NCBI GenBank assembly: GCA_004335835.1
Contig: RWJK01000590.1
Coordinates: forward strand, 1-39,657
Length of the DNA stretch: 39,657 bases
Direction of reading: 5' to 3'
Origin: Scenedesmus sp. ARA3
Taxonomy: Eukaryota > Chlorophyta > Chlorophyceae > Sphaeropleales > Scenedesmaceae
Under the pieces are notes generated by a model. It was not told where the DNA came from. It searched no databases and was given only the letters and a program-made list of their open reading frames with translations. This document shows positions 12,099 through 23,593 of this stretch, piece after piece. Position numbers and translations under genes: made by a program. The stretch's first letter is position 1, and each line of letters opens with the position of its first letter.

Positions 12099-13755
12099 GG
12101 GCTTCCCTGCGCTCCTTCCTGGCGGCAAACACGGGCTTTGTGCCAGCCTTGGACTTGCTGCGCTGCTGCTGCTGCTGCTGCTGCAGGTTTGCGCTGCTGT
12201 TGGCATGCGTGTACATCCCATAATCGTCAAACACATCAGCAGCAGCAGCAGCTGCACCCTCCACAGCACCTCCTGCTGCTGCTGTGCCATTGCTGCCGAA
12301 CATACTGCTGGTGCTGCTTCCCTGCTGCTGCTGCTGCTGCTCTGCGGGCTCAAAGCTGCAGGGGATGTCTATCTCCTGCAGCAGCCCCCGCATGAGCAGC
12401 TGCTGCTGCAGGCCCAGGTAGCTGCTGGCTGGCAGCGCGTCAGACAGCACACGCAGCAGCAGCTGCGGGCTGCTGCCAGGCCTGCAGCAGCACAGCACAG
12501 GGTGTGCACAGCAGAGGATATGTTCAGCAGAAAGAAGCCGAACTGACTGAGTGGAGGTCCAACTACTACAACTGCCGCCCTGCCTTAGCATACATTGCAG
12601 CAGCTGCTGCCGGTTGCTGCCATTGCCACTCGACCGAAGCCGCCGGGCAGCACTGTGCGACGATTTCTGCAGATGAGTGGGCGGCACACAACTATGACAC
12701 GCGCATTTCTGTTTGCAGGCACCACTAGCACTGCTACTGTCAAAAATGCACGGCCCAAGGCACTTGCAAGTAGCCCGCTCTCACCTGTTGAATTCAGCTG
12801 GCCTAAACACGCCAGCTATCACTAGCAGTAGCATTAGCCAGATTGCACACCCACAACTAACACGCACACATGCATGCTGCTCTCACTTGTTGAACTATGC
12901 TGGCCTGAAAAGACAACAGCATGCGCCTCGCCCTTCACAAGCGAACGATCGTAGCCTTATGCGTACAACCCTCACCTGTTGAACTCTGCCGGCCTGAACA
13001 CGCCAGCCATCGCCCCTGCCAGCATCACCGGCAGCAGCTGCCCGTGCCTGCTGCCCTGCAGCCGCCTCACAACAGCAGCAAGCCGCGCCTCTGACTCCTC
13101 GCCACGCTGCAGCAGCGCATGGCACAGCATGAGCACCAGGTGCGGCACCTCCCCGCTGCTGCTGCTGCTGCTGCTGCCGGCGGTGGCGCTGGCAGTGGAG
13201 GCGGCGACAGCGTTGTAGGCTTGCTCCGTGAAGGTGGCACCCTGCAGGGGAGGCAAAGAAGAAAGAACAGTCAGTGCCTGCATGTTGATGCGCAGGCGGA
13301 TTGTAGCAGGCGCACCCGGCGTGGGCTGACACGGCAGCACTGCGCACCAGCGCTTGCTCAGTGCAGGTGGCACCGTGCAGGGGACACCAAGAATTACACA
13401 AGGCGGGTGCAGCAACATGAGCAGGCGGAGTGAGCGGATAATCAAGTGGACATAGCGTCAAGACCAGCACGCAGCACCAGGGTGATGTTGACAGTGATGC
13501 TGGACTTGCGCACAGCTGGCACTGCAGATGCTGCTGTACATTCTACAACTCTGCCTGTGTGGATGACAAAGTACACGCATAACAGGGCTGAGGCTTGCCC
13601 AAGACACCCAGGCACTTGGCAAAGAACCACGGCACAAACGGCAAGGGCAGTTACGCTGCTATCGCTGCTGCAAGCTTTCCCCCAGCTTTACATGCACTCT
13701 GCCAGCCTCACCTGCAGTCCCAGCAGCGTCCTCAATTCATCCACCAAATCACTGC

Positions 13756-13814
<59 letters not shown>

Positions 13815-16785
13815 CTGTTGCTGCTGCTGGCAGCCTCTCCACCGCCTCCGCTGCTGCTGCTGCTGGTGGCAGCAGCGGCAGCGCTTGCTGCAGCACCCAT
13901 GCTGTCCACCTGCAAGCTCTCAGTGCTGCTGCTGCTGCTGCTGCTGACGGGCTGTGGCTCCTCATAATCATAATCGCCAGCAGCCACCCACCACCTCAGC
14001 ACCTCGTCATTCTGCTGCTCACGATACCGCTGATACTGCATCTCCTGGTGTGCCAAAAACTCGAGGTCATGCTCATGCATGTCAGCCCAGGGGTCATCTC
14101 CAGCAGGGCGCCTTTGGGGGTGGGAGGAGTATGCTGCGCCGTCAGCCTGGTGGCCGGCCGCAGCCGCAGCCGCTGTACTGCCAACAGCACTGGAGCTGCT
14201 GCTGCTGCTGCTGCTGCTGTGACTGACAGTTTCTGCAATGCTGCTGCTGCTGCTGGCCGGCTGCAGCACCTGAGCAGCGCCTCCAGCAGCTGCAACATCA
14301 CCACTTGCACTGGTGGCGCTGTCACTGACGCTGTCACCGCTTGCAGCCGCCACATCATCATCATCACCAGGGGCATCAAAGGCCTCCGAATAGGCTGCAG
14401 GGTACGCAGCCTGGTAGGCGGATGCATACGCAGCCTCTGCATTGCCACCAGCACTGGAGCTGGAAGCAGCCTCAGCAGCAGCAGCAGCAGCAGCGCCACC
14501 TGCATTGGGGCTGGCAGCAGCAGCCTTGGCCTCAGCAAGAGCAGCAGAAGCAGCAGCTGGCTTGCGGGGGCCAGTGCTGCGCATGCTGTTGAGCATGCTG
14601 GTGTTACCCCTGCCCTTCTGACCATCAGCAGCCTGCGCTGCCTCTGCTGCTGTAGCAGCAGCTGGCAGCTTGTCTGCTTTTGGTGCTGCAGCCTGCGCAG
14701 CTGTCGCTGCGGCAGCCACGGCAGCAGCCATTGCTTGCTCTGCCTCTGCTGCTGCAGCAGCAGCCTCTGCTGCCTGCTCATTGATAAACGCCACCAGCTG
14801 CTCGAAATTTCCGCCTGCTGCAGCACTAGCAGCAGGTGCCACTGCCTCTGCTACCTCTGCTACTGCCTCGGCTGTGGCTGTACTACTGCCAAGCCCACTC
14901 AGCCCTGCAGCCTGGCTGCTGCCTGAGCCCCGGCTGCTGCCCGCTGCTGCATCATCTTCAGGCTGCCACTCCTCCTCACAATCTGACAGCTCCTCACAGT
15001 CCTCCTCTTTACATGCGTGCCAGCACGCCTGCTCACGCATCTCCAGCCGCTCCTGCATTTCCACCCACCCATCACCCCAATCGACGCGGTCATCATCGTC
15101 ATCATCACCAGAGCTAGCTGGCGCTGCTGCTGCCAGCACTGCCCGCTTTGGCTTCTCCCGCGGCCGCATCGCATGCAGCTCGAAACCGTACGCATTTACT
15201 GCTGCTGCTGCTCGTGCCTCGACAGCGTCTTCTGCTGCATCATCCTCACCCTCATCATAGCTATCACCTTCAGCTGCCTCTGCTGGATCTGCTGCTGCTG
15301 GTGACTCAAAAGGGTCTTCTGCTCCATCATCCTCGCCCTCATCATAGTTGTCCTCGTAATCATAGTCTGCAGACTTTTCCTCCTCCTGCCACTCCTGCTC
15401 CTCCTCATCATCAAACTCACCCTCATCATCATCATCATCAGCCGCAGCAGCAGCAGCAGCAGGCAGCAGCGTGCCACTGTCTGAAGCTTGCCGCATGCTA
15501 TGCAGCCCTGCCTGATCTGCCACGCTGCTGCTGCTGATGCCAGCTGCCGCCCCATCAAGCGGCCTGAAGCCAGGCTTGTTCTGCGGCAGCCGCCAGCTGG
15601 TAAAGCGTGAGCCTGCAACATTGGCAGCAGCAGCAGCAGCCGCAGCAGCAGCAGCAGCAGGTACTGCTGCAGCGCCGCTAATCACGCTCTGTGACACTGC
15701 CACTGCACCCAGGCCCGCAGCGTCACTGCTGCTGACAGCTGCAGAAGCAACAGCAGCAGCTGCTGCCTGCTCTGCCTCCACTGCTGCTGCAGCCGCCTCT
15801 GCTGCTTGACCATTGATGAACGCCAGCAGCTGCTTGGCACTGCCGCCTGCTGCCGCACCACCAGCTGCTGCTGCTGTTGCTGCCCCTTCTGTGGCTGCAC
15901 TGCCGGCACCGCTAAGCCCTACACCTGGAATGCTGCTGACAGCTGCAGCAGCAACAGCAGCAGCTGCTGCCTGCTCTGCCTCGGCTGCAGCAGCAACCGC
16001 CTCTGCTGCCTGCCCACTGACAAACGCCTGCAGCTGCTCAGCACTGCTGCCGCCTGCAGCGCTAGCAGCAGATGGCGCTGCGCCTGCTGCTGCTGCTGCG
16101 GCTGCACTGCCAGAGGCACTAAGCCCTGCTCCCTGGCTGCTGCCTGAACCCTGGCTGCTGTAGGAATCTTCACCATCGTAATCGTCTTCATATCTGTAAC
16201 CGTCCAGATACCTGTCAGAGCCAAGCATGCGCTCCCAATCCTCCGGCCCACACTCGCCCAACTCGGGTATGCATTCCACATCATTCTTATCAAAGGGGAA
16301 ATACTCGTAGCGAAACTGCTTACAATCGCCGTCATCGTCAGCAGCGGCAGGCACTGTGGCGTCACCTTCTGACGCCCACAGCATGCCCTGCAGCCCTGCC
16401 TGATCTGCCGTGCTGCCGCTGCTGCTGCTGCTGCTGCTGCTGGCAGCTGCTTCCCCACCATACCCTGCCGCTGCTGCTGCTGCTGCTGCTGGCGCCTCGT
16501 CAGCGCCTGCTGCTGCATCGTCCTCGGCTTCATCGCAGTCATCACTATCATCATCGCAATCGTACTTGTAACCACGCGCATAATCATCAGACTCCTCGTC
16601 CTCCGTCTGCAGCATCTCCTCATCCTCCGTCTGCAGCATCTCCTCGTCCTCCGTCTGCAGCATCTCCTCATCCTCCGTCTGCAGCATCTCCTCATCAGCA
16701 TCCTCGCCAGCAACAGGAGCAGCAGGCAGCGATAGCTCAGTGCGCGCAGCATGCAGCATGCGGTGGAGCGCTGCATGATCTGCTG

Positions 16786-16818
<33 letters not shown>

Positions 16819-16993
16819 CTGCCTGCCCATCAAGCGGCTGGAAGTCGGTATTACGCCGCGTCCGATAGCTGCGGAACGGCCGCATTTCAACATCACCAGC
16901 TCCAGCAGCAGGCTCCGCTGCAGCGCCATATGCTGCACCCAAGCCTGCAGCCTCACTGCTGCTGCCAGCCTGCTGCTCTGCGCCATCCTCCTC

Positions 16994-17039
<46 letters not shown>

Positions 17040-17702
17040 CTGCCCCCTGCCACATCAGCGTCTGCCAGCTCAGGCTGCCAGCCCGGATTATCTTCCTGCA
17101 GGCGCTGCCGCCACTGCCACAGCATCACACCTTTGCGCCGCAGCGCAGCACGCACAGCAGACAGCGCTGGCTGCAGTGCATCCACCACATCAGTTTTATC
17201 AACCTTGCTGAGCTGGCTATCCATTCCTGCTGATCTAGCCTGCAGCTGCTGCTCGGTCTGCTGCAGCAGCAGCTGCTGCTGCCGCCAGGTCTGGGACTCC
17301 TCCTGCCAGCGCGCCTCAGCAGCAGCACCAAGTGCGGCAGGGAACGGCAGGTGGCTGTGCACCCAGATGCTGAGCTCCGCATGCAGCTGCAGCACCTGCA
17401 GCAGCAGCTGCTGCTCGCTGCACTGCTGCTGCTGCTGCTGTAAATCTGCTGCGCTGGCAGAGTCAGCATCAGTAACAGCAGCAGCAGCAGCAGCAGCAGT
17501 ACTGCTGAGCTCCTGCAGCAGCTGCTGCATCATCTGCTCTAGCTTGGGAGCTACAGCCTGGTATGCACCTGGGTGAACTCCCCCGGTCAATTCCTTGGTC
17601 AAACACTCGGTCAACTGCTGCTGCAGCTTCTGCAGTAGCTCCACTCGCGCTGCTCCCTGGCGCTGCTGCTGCTGATGCAGCTCTGCTGGCAGGCCTACAG
17701 CA

Positions 17703-17733
<31 letters not shown>

Positions 17734-17812
17734 TCAGCTCTGTTAGTTGCCCTGGCGCAGCGCCAGCAGCAGCAGGACCCTGGTGCAGTGCATCTTCCAG
17801 TGGCTGCAGGCC

Positions 17813-17843
<31 letters not shown>

Positions 17844-20800
17844 CGGCTTGTTGGCTTCTTGGGTGGGCCCCCTAGCAGGTGGTAAGCAGCAGCCATGCCC
17901 AGACTCCACTGAGGCTCATCATCGTCCTGTTCAGCCGCCGCTGCTGCTGCTGCTGCTGCTGCTGCAGGGCTGGTGTTGCTGCTGCTGCTGCTGCTGCCAG
18001 TGTCCTGGCTGAGGATGCTGCCCAGCCCAGCAGAGCTTTGAATGAGCCTGGCAGGCTTCAGCTGCTGCTGCTCTGCTGCTGCGGCTGGGGCTGCATCTAG
18101 CTGCTGCTGCTGCTGCTGTTGCTGCCTAGCAGGCCGTGATGGTGGGCCGCCTAGCAGGTGATAGGCAGCAGCACTGCCCATGCACCATTGTTCATCATCA
18201 TCCCCTTCTTCATCTGCTGTTGCAACTGGTGATGCTGGCGGCACAGGCGGCGGTGCATTCAAGGCAGCAGCCAGTGTTGCAGCAGAGAGGTCATCAGCAC
18301 TGCCCAGACCAGCTGCTGCTGCTGCTGCTGGGGTGCTGTCAGCTGCCTGGCTGCTGCTGCTGCGCTGGCGCTGGTAGCAGCCGATGTCTGGCAGCTGGTG
18401 CATGACGTCTGGCGGGGAGTAGCAGGCAATCGGCAGCTGCTGCAGCATCTCCCCGGCATTGGGCTTCTTCTTATGCGCTGTGCGGCCTCCAGTGCTGCTG
18501 CGCGCTGCTGCTGCACTGACCGTAGTGCTGCTGCTGCTGCTGCTGCTGCGTGGCCTGTCGTCGTGGGCGATGTCTGGCATGTCGTGCATGGCACCTGGCC
18601 AGGTGTAGCAGGGCAGCGGCAGCTGCTGCAGGGCCTGGGGGTCCAGCAGCAGTGAGCCTGCAGCAGGTGGATGATGGTACAGCAGGCAAGATCAGTCAGG
18701 CCAGATGAAGTGATTGCAGCTGAACTGACTGCAGCTGAGGGCCTGGGGGTCCAGCAGCAGTGAGCCTGTTGCAGGTGGATGATGGGTGTAAAGCAGACCA
18801 GCAGGCAAGATGATACTGTCAATTCAACTGAATCAAGTGCAGCTGAGGGCCTGGGGGTCCAGCAGCAGCGAGCCTGCAGCAGGTGGATGATGGGTGCAAC
18901 AACAGAACAGCAGGCAAGATCAGTCAGGCCAGATGAAGCGATTGCAGCTGAGGGCAGCAGGCATATGGGGGCAGTTGTTTGCAGCTGGCAGTAGCTGCAG
19001 CAGGAAGTAGCTGTTTGAAAGCAGCAGTGGGTGACTAGCAAGTGAGCCACAGCAGCCTTTGGACCCACAAGTGCAGGCAGACTACAGCCTCACTGCCGCA
19101 TGCGCGTGCAAGTGCACTAAAGCCGCGCTGCAACAGAAGCAGCAGCACTTGCAGCAGCATCTACGTCCCACAAGCTGTGCTGCCAAATTTTCTTGTACAC
19201 CTGCCATGTCCCACCCACCTTTGCTCTTGCTGCTGGCAGCAGACGCCACAGCCAGCAGCAGCACGGCAGCAGCAGCAGCCGCACCAGTCACTGCTGCCAG
19301 CACTGCAGGGAGTGCCGCATGGCTGTTGCTGCTCATCAGAGCACGCAGTGCAGCCACTGCCTCAGCAGACATGGCATCACTGCCCACATCAAGGCCAGAT
19401 AGTACTGGCACTGACCCGGCCTGCAGCTGCCTTGCTGCTGCTGCACCTGCCGAGCTGGCAGCAGGAGTGCCGGCAGATCCTGCTGCTGCTGGTGGTGGTG
19501 CTGTACTGCTGCTGGTGGTGGTGGCTGACTGCTGTAGCTGTGCTGGCTCTCCAATTGCAGGAGCCATAGCAAAGCTGTACATCTGCAGGAGCAAGTCCTG
19601 TGCAGTGTGGGCAACAGATGTAGCCCAAGCCCGTGCTGCTGCAGCACTCTGCAGTGCTGCAGCTGTTACTGCTACCGGTGCTGCTGGTGCTGCGTCTGCT
19701 GCAGCAAGTGCAGTGCTGCTGGTGCTGCTCTCTGCTAGCTTGGCAGCAGCAGGTATTGCGGCGGGCAGCTTATCTGCAGCACTGCTGGGGGCAGCTGCAG
19801 GTGCTTGAGCTTGCTGCTGCTGCTGCTGGGATGCTGATGATTGTACAGGCAGTGCGCTGAGAAGATCAGGTAACAGTCACAAGAAACAGCAGCAGCAGCA
19901 GCAGCAGCAGCAGCGCAACCACAGGACATTGTGAGCATGTGCATTAAACACGCTGAACAACAGCAGCATAACCAACACACACGGCCTAATAACTGTGCAA
20001 TGCAAGCAGTAGATCTGCAGGGCGATGAAGGCCCCAGCAGCAGCCTGACAACAATCGGACATACTCCGCAACATGCGGCAGCAGCCAAAACCACACCACA
20101 GCTGCTTACTGCCCAACTGCCTGCAAGCCGTTGTCAAGCAAAGACATGACAAGCCCTGCAGAACCCTGCTGACTGCAACACTAGAGATGTGCATTGCTAT
20201 CACCATCATCATCAACATCACCAGCACAAGGCCCTTCACCACTGCCAGGCCTGTCACCTCACCTGATTAGCTCCCCATCAGGGAACAGCATCAGGTCCTG
20301 CGGCCACGCAATGGGCAGCAACAGCGCATAACAGCGTTGAGTACGCAGCCTATAGCAGTTGCTTCGCACATTGCCTGAGAACAGATGGAAGCCACAGCAG
20401 GAGTGAGGCGCCTGCCTGAGCACTGCACTCGCGACATTAACCCCGTTCATTGTGAATTTACAGACAGCTCCATGCAGGTGAGCTGCCAGCCCGGCAGGAC
20501 CTGCAGTGCATGCAGCTGGGCTCACCAGTAGGCGCAGTGGCAGCGTGGCAGTGCCCCACACAGGCCGCACCACAGCACGCAGCACAGCAGCTGCCACGGG
20601 CCGCTTGGTGGGCGCTGCTGCTGCTGCTGTTGAGGTGCTTGTTGGTGGGGGGTCAGCTGTGGGGGCAGGCGCTAGGGCATTCTGGTCGGTGCCAGCAGCG
20701 GCAGCAGGAACGGTACTCGCCCTGCAGCAGGCAGCAGTGAACAGACAATGCATTAGCCGTGCCCTGGCAGGAAATAGCAGGCATTGTGCACGTTATGTTG

Positions 20801-21592
20801 AACAGTTTGTGGTTGTTGCTGGTTGAGTAGCTATCGATGTACACACATCGGCAGCAGCTTGATCGATCCTTCATCGCTTGCTTTTGAGCCAGCCGACAAT
20901 GCACGTCTTGCACAGTATGATACCATACATACTGCCCATTCCCACCCCATGCACTGTACTGTGCAAGTTTACCTGGCAGCAGCAGTGGCAGATGGAGGGT
21001 TGCTGCCAGGGGCGTCAGGCAGCAGCCGCTCTACCCTTGGCAGCAGTGGTGGTATGATTGGGCTGGTCACCTTGTCACGAAGCACCACTGCAGCGAGCTG
21101 CAAGCAGCAATTGAACCATGCAGCGCAGCACACGTGCATTGGTGTGTTTTGGGTGTGGTACTGCATGCTGCAGGCAACAACGCACAGCATGCAACACCAG
21201 GTGTGCGCACGACTGATGATATCGATATTGTCACGATTCAACACCATCTGCATAGACCAGGCAGGCATATATGCTTGCCGGACTCAGCTGCAACCACCCT
21301 TGGACCTCTCCACCACTGCCACAGCAGGTAGTTGGCCGCTTACCGTCACTGCAGCAAGCGCACTGGCGCCCGCGAGCTGCTTAACAGCCCTGATGAGCGG
21401 TGTCGATGCTTCTGGCTGCTTTCGACCGTCCTTGTCGCTCGCAGCACAGATCACAATCTGGCCACGGTGCCGAGGAAAGCCCATGGGCCAGCTGCGTGCT
21501 CTGGCGGGGCAGCAGCTGCGCCTGAGCACGCCAGGTGCAACATGTATGGGCCCACGGCGAGCATGGACTGGAGTTGAGCAAGCTATGGCCAT
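11620..21592 (-). CDS. Giant low-complexity protein, probably plastid-targeted, 8 exons, unknown function
   Basis: Exons, minus strand: 21592-21344, 21097-20973, 20721-20526, 20297-20263, 19856-19219, 18657-13712, 13241-12976, 12481-11620 (stop TGA). Every splice phase matches, giving 2,438 residues. The N-terminus is Ala/Arg/Ser-rich with VICAAS near residue 50, resembling an algal chloroplast transit peptide and cleavage site. Hydrophobic stretches lie near residues 70-88 and 382-407 (LPAVLAAVTGAAAAAAVLLL). Exon 6 (residues about 415-2063) is a 4.9-kb exon of poly-Ala, poly-Ser, poly-Gln and acidic blocks with internally duplicated modules: AAAYHLLGGPP twice, AFINGQAAEA-type three times, F(Q/R)PLDG twice, EEMLQTED four times. 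The C-terminal part (2064-2300) is less repetitive and helical-looking (HLVLMLCHALLQRGEESEAR, RVLSDALPASSYLGLQQQLL) and may be the functional core. I do not recognise the family. Plastid location is inferred. Confidence 0.75.
12780..13010 (-). repeat. Exon 7 donor edge of the giant gene, three copies
   Basis: The true exon 7 end (FRPAEFNR plus GTGAG donor, from 12971 upward) is echoed at about 12882-12910 and 12780-12815, spaced 89 and 102 bp apart. The copy at 12780 keeps a perfect CAG/GTGAG donor. The middle copy has CAA/GTGAG. All lie in the intron between exons 7 and 8. Confidence 0.85.
13346..13393 (-). repeat. Echo of giant gene exon 7 acceptor edge
   Basis: This copy of 13213-13258 lies 133 bp further upstream in the intron. 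It repeats the cctgcaggGTGCCACCTTC region of the exon 7 start, but its acceptor reads CTGCAC instead of CTGCAG, so the AG is lost. Exon 7 is thus echoed on both its edges. Confidence 0.8.
16601..16696 (-). repeat. Four 24-bp units encoding EEMLQTED
   Basis: Four back-to-back 24-bp units in the giant exon, identical except for one synonymous GAT/GAC-type change in the Asp codon. They encode an 8-residue acidic repeat. Near identity points to recent expansion, and copy number is likely to vary between strains. Confidence 0.95.
18631..18892 (-). repeat. Acceptor edge of the giant exon, three copies
   Basis: The intron end plus first codons of exon 6 (CTGCAG then SLLLDPQAL) occur at 18631-18677, 18739-18785 and 18846-18892, spaced 108 and 107 bp. 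The copy nearest the exon body (acceptor before 18657) is the functional one in my model. The outer copies keep AG acceptors (TTGCAACAG-type and CTGCAG) and nearly the same exon sequence. Their linkers also repeat (18687-18723 resembles 18913-18950). Confidence 0.9.
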
Positions 21593-22117
21593 GGTGATGT
21601 GGCAGGTCTATTCACTGCCTTCAGCTGGCCGGATCGTAAGTATGACTGAATTAATGATGTGGATCAGGTATGACGAGGTATTTTACGAGCAGCGCAGAGG
21701 CATGGCAGCTTCAGGAAGAGAGAACGCGTCTACCACCAACGGAAAGCTCTCGGTGTGCGAGAGCTTACCGCTTGCAACTGACACTGTTTCAAGAGCAACA
21801 TAAGTTGAGCTCAAGGGCTTGGCTGACCCGTTCAAGGTGCCCAGGTTCAAAGTTTGCTTGCTCTTTCAGTTCTAGGGTTTGCTTCAAGGTCGCGCATTCT
21901 CTCGCTTTCATCTCAACAAACCCCCCAGATGACAGGAATGAAATTGCTTAGTGCTTTGGATGCTATTGTCTGTGTCGGAGGACAGTAAGGCGTACTAGGC
22001 GTCCCATCTGCTACTTTCCTGTCCTTCTTCATCTTTCGGTCCTTCAGATGGAGCCATTCCCAACCGATCATAACAGCTTAGCAGAAGACATCTCTTTTAC
22101 GCAGTTAGAATAGGCCA
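21593..22117. promoter_or_regulatory. Shared divergent promoter interval
   Basis: About 525 bp separate the start codons of the giant minus-strand gene and the plus-strand beta-propeller gene, so both 5' UTRs and promoters must fit here. No clear TATA box is seen. A perfect 9-bp inverted repeat (21744-21752 with 21758-21766, 5-nt loop) lies about 150 bp upstream of the minus-strand start. Calling it a bidirectional promoter is inference from gene layout. Confidence 0.45.
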
Positions 22118-22141
22118 ATGCAACACCAAGAGGCCAGGGGT

Positions 22142-22175
<34 letters not shown>

Positions 22176-23555
22176 GCTATACATCCTTCACTGATGTGTG
22201 CTCTCAGGGATGCCCGGTGCGCCACATTGCAAGACACCTGGGTCTCAGAGACGCGGCAGCACTTGCCTGCTCGACCAAGCATGCTGCTGCCGCACTCCGG
22301 GGCTGCCTGTTTGGCAACAACCAGCTTGCCCTGTGCCCACGCATCATTATCGCTGCCTCTGGTGGGTGGCGCAAGCGCAAGCACTACATAATATGTTCCA
22401 TACCTGCGGATATTCAGCATTAGCCAGACGTAACTTGGCTTCACCCGCAGCAGCTGTATGCATCACGGCCTCGGCACAGTTGTTAGTGTGACGCCCTGCG
22501 AGACCTGTTGCTGCCAGTGCCACAGTGCGCTGCACACCAGCTGTGTGTCCCGCAAGCTTCCAGTCGTGCTTGCTCTCTCGTACCTGCATTCATGGTGAAC
22601 CTGTGTTACAATGTGCTCTGCTGGTTGTGCTTGATTTGTGCTGGCCGTTTGACTCTGTGGTGACAATTCAAGAAACAATGTGATTTAAGCAAACTATGCT
22701 TGCAGCTCTGGGTGTTGCTCATTACAGCACATGGAACCCAGCTGTGGCAATCCAGGCACAGCAGCCTCTGCATGCATGTATGATGCATTGGAACAATAAA
22801 AACACCTGCTGCAAACTTGCCGCTGTTATGCAGGCAGCAGCAAGCTGCTGGAGCTGCCCCTCAGCCATGACGGCAGCATCTACCAATGCAGCAGCACCCT
22901 TGGCACAAACAACACAGCAGCAGGGGCAGCACCAGCAGCAGCAGCAGCAGCAGCGGCAGCACCAGAGGTAGCAGCAACAGCAGCAGGTGCGGCAGCAGTG
23001 ATCAGGGACGTGCCAGCCCAGCAGCACAGCAGAGGCCCCGGCAAGCGCAAGCTCAGGCCACGACTGACACTGCCAAAAGGGTGAGGCGGCTCACGACAAC
23101 AGGCATGATGGCCGGCAGCCTTATCACTGCTGTGCAGTGCAGATGGGCGCAACGCGTGACTACAATCAAGCATGACAATTTGCAACAGCTGCTGTCCAAG
23201 TCGCCTACCTCATGCGCAGCAAGTATGCAGCAGGCCTGCTCCTGTTCAAGTGTGCTTGCTGGCACAACAGCTGTGGCGGCATTGTGACTGTCTGCATATC
23301 TGGTGTGGCGGGGCCTCGTGCAGTGCAGCACAGCAGCCCTTCGAAGGCTGCTTGCAGAAGGGGCAGCCACACGCTTTGCCTGGACACATGTTCAGATGCA
23401 TAGCAATGAGCTCCAAGCTGGTCGGACTGCCTGCTGCTGCTGCTTCTGCTGCTGCTGCTGCTGCCGCTGCTGCTGCCGCTGCTGCTGCCGCCCCTGCTGC
23501 ATGCAGCAACAGCAACATGTGGCTGACAGGGCTGGCTGTGGGGCCCCACCACGAC

Positions 23556-23593
<38 letters not shown>

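Noticed and set aside
13595..14926. A 443-residue plus-strand Ala/Leu/Cys-rich open frame
   Set aside because: It is the complement of the giant minus-strand exon. Triplet repeats keep all frames open on both strands; only the minus frame has matched splice phases and mixed, protein-like sequence between repeats.
20303..20525. Coding continuation LVSPAACTAGPAGLAAHLHG in the giant gene
   Set aside because: The frame stays open, but GTGAGC at 20525 and CCGCAG before 20297 define a phase-0 intron whose removal gives a cleaner join. This is the least certain intron of that gene, since its retention also keeps the frame.
23396..23506. Extra poly-Ala part of propeller exon 3
   Set aside because: It is in phase, but it begins at a weaker acceptor and consists mainly of a CTG/CCG tract that ends in GCAG at 23506, the same arrangement as other introns in the window.
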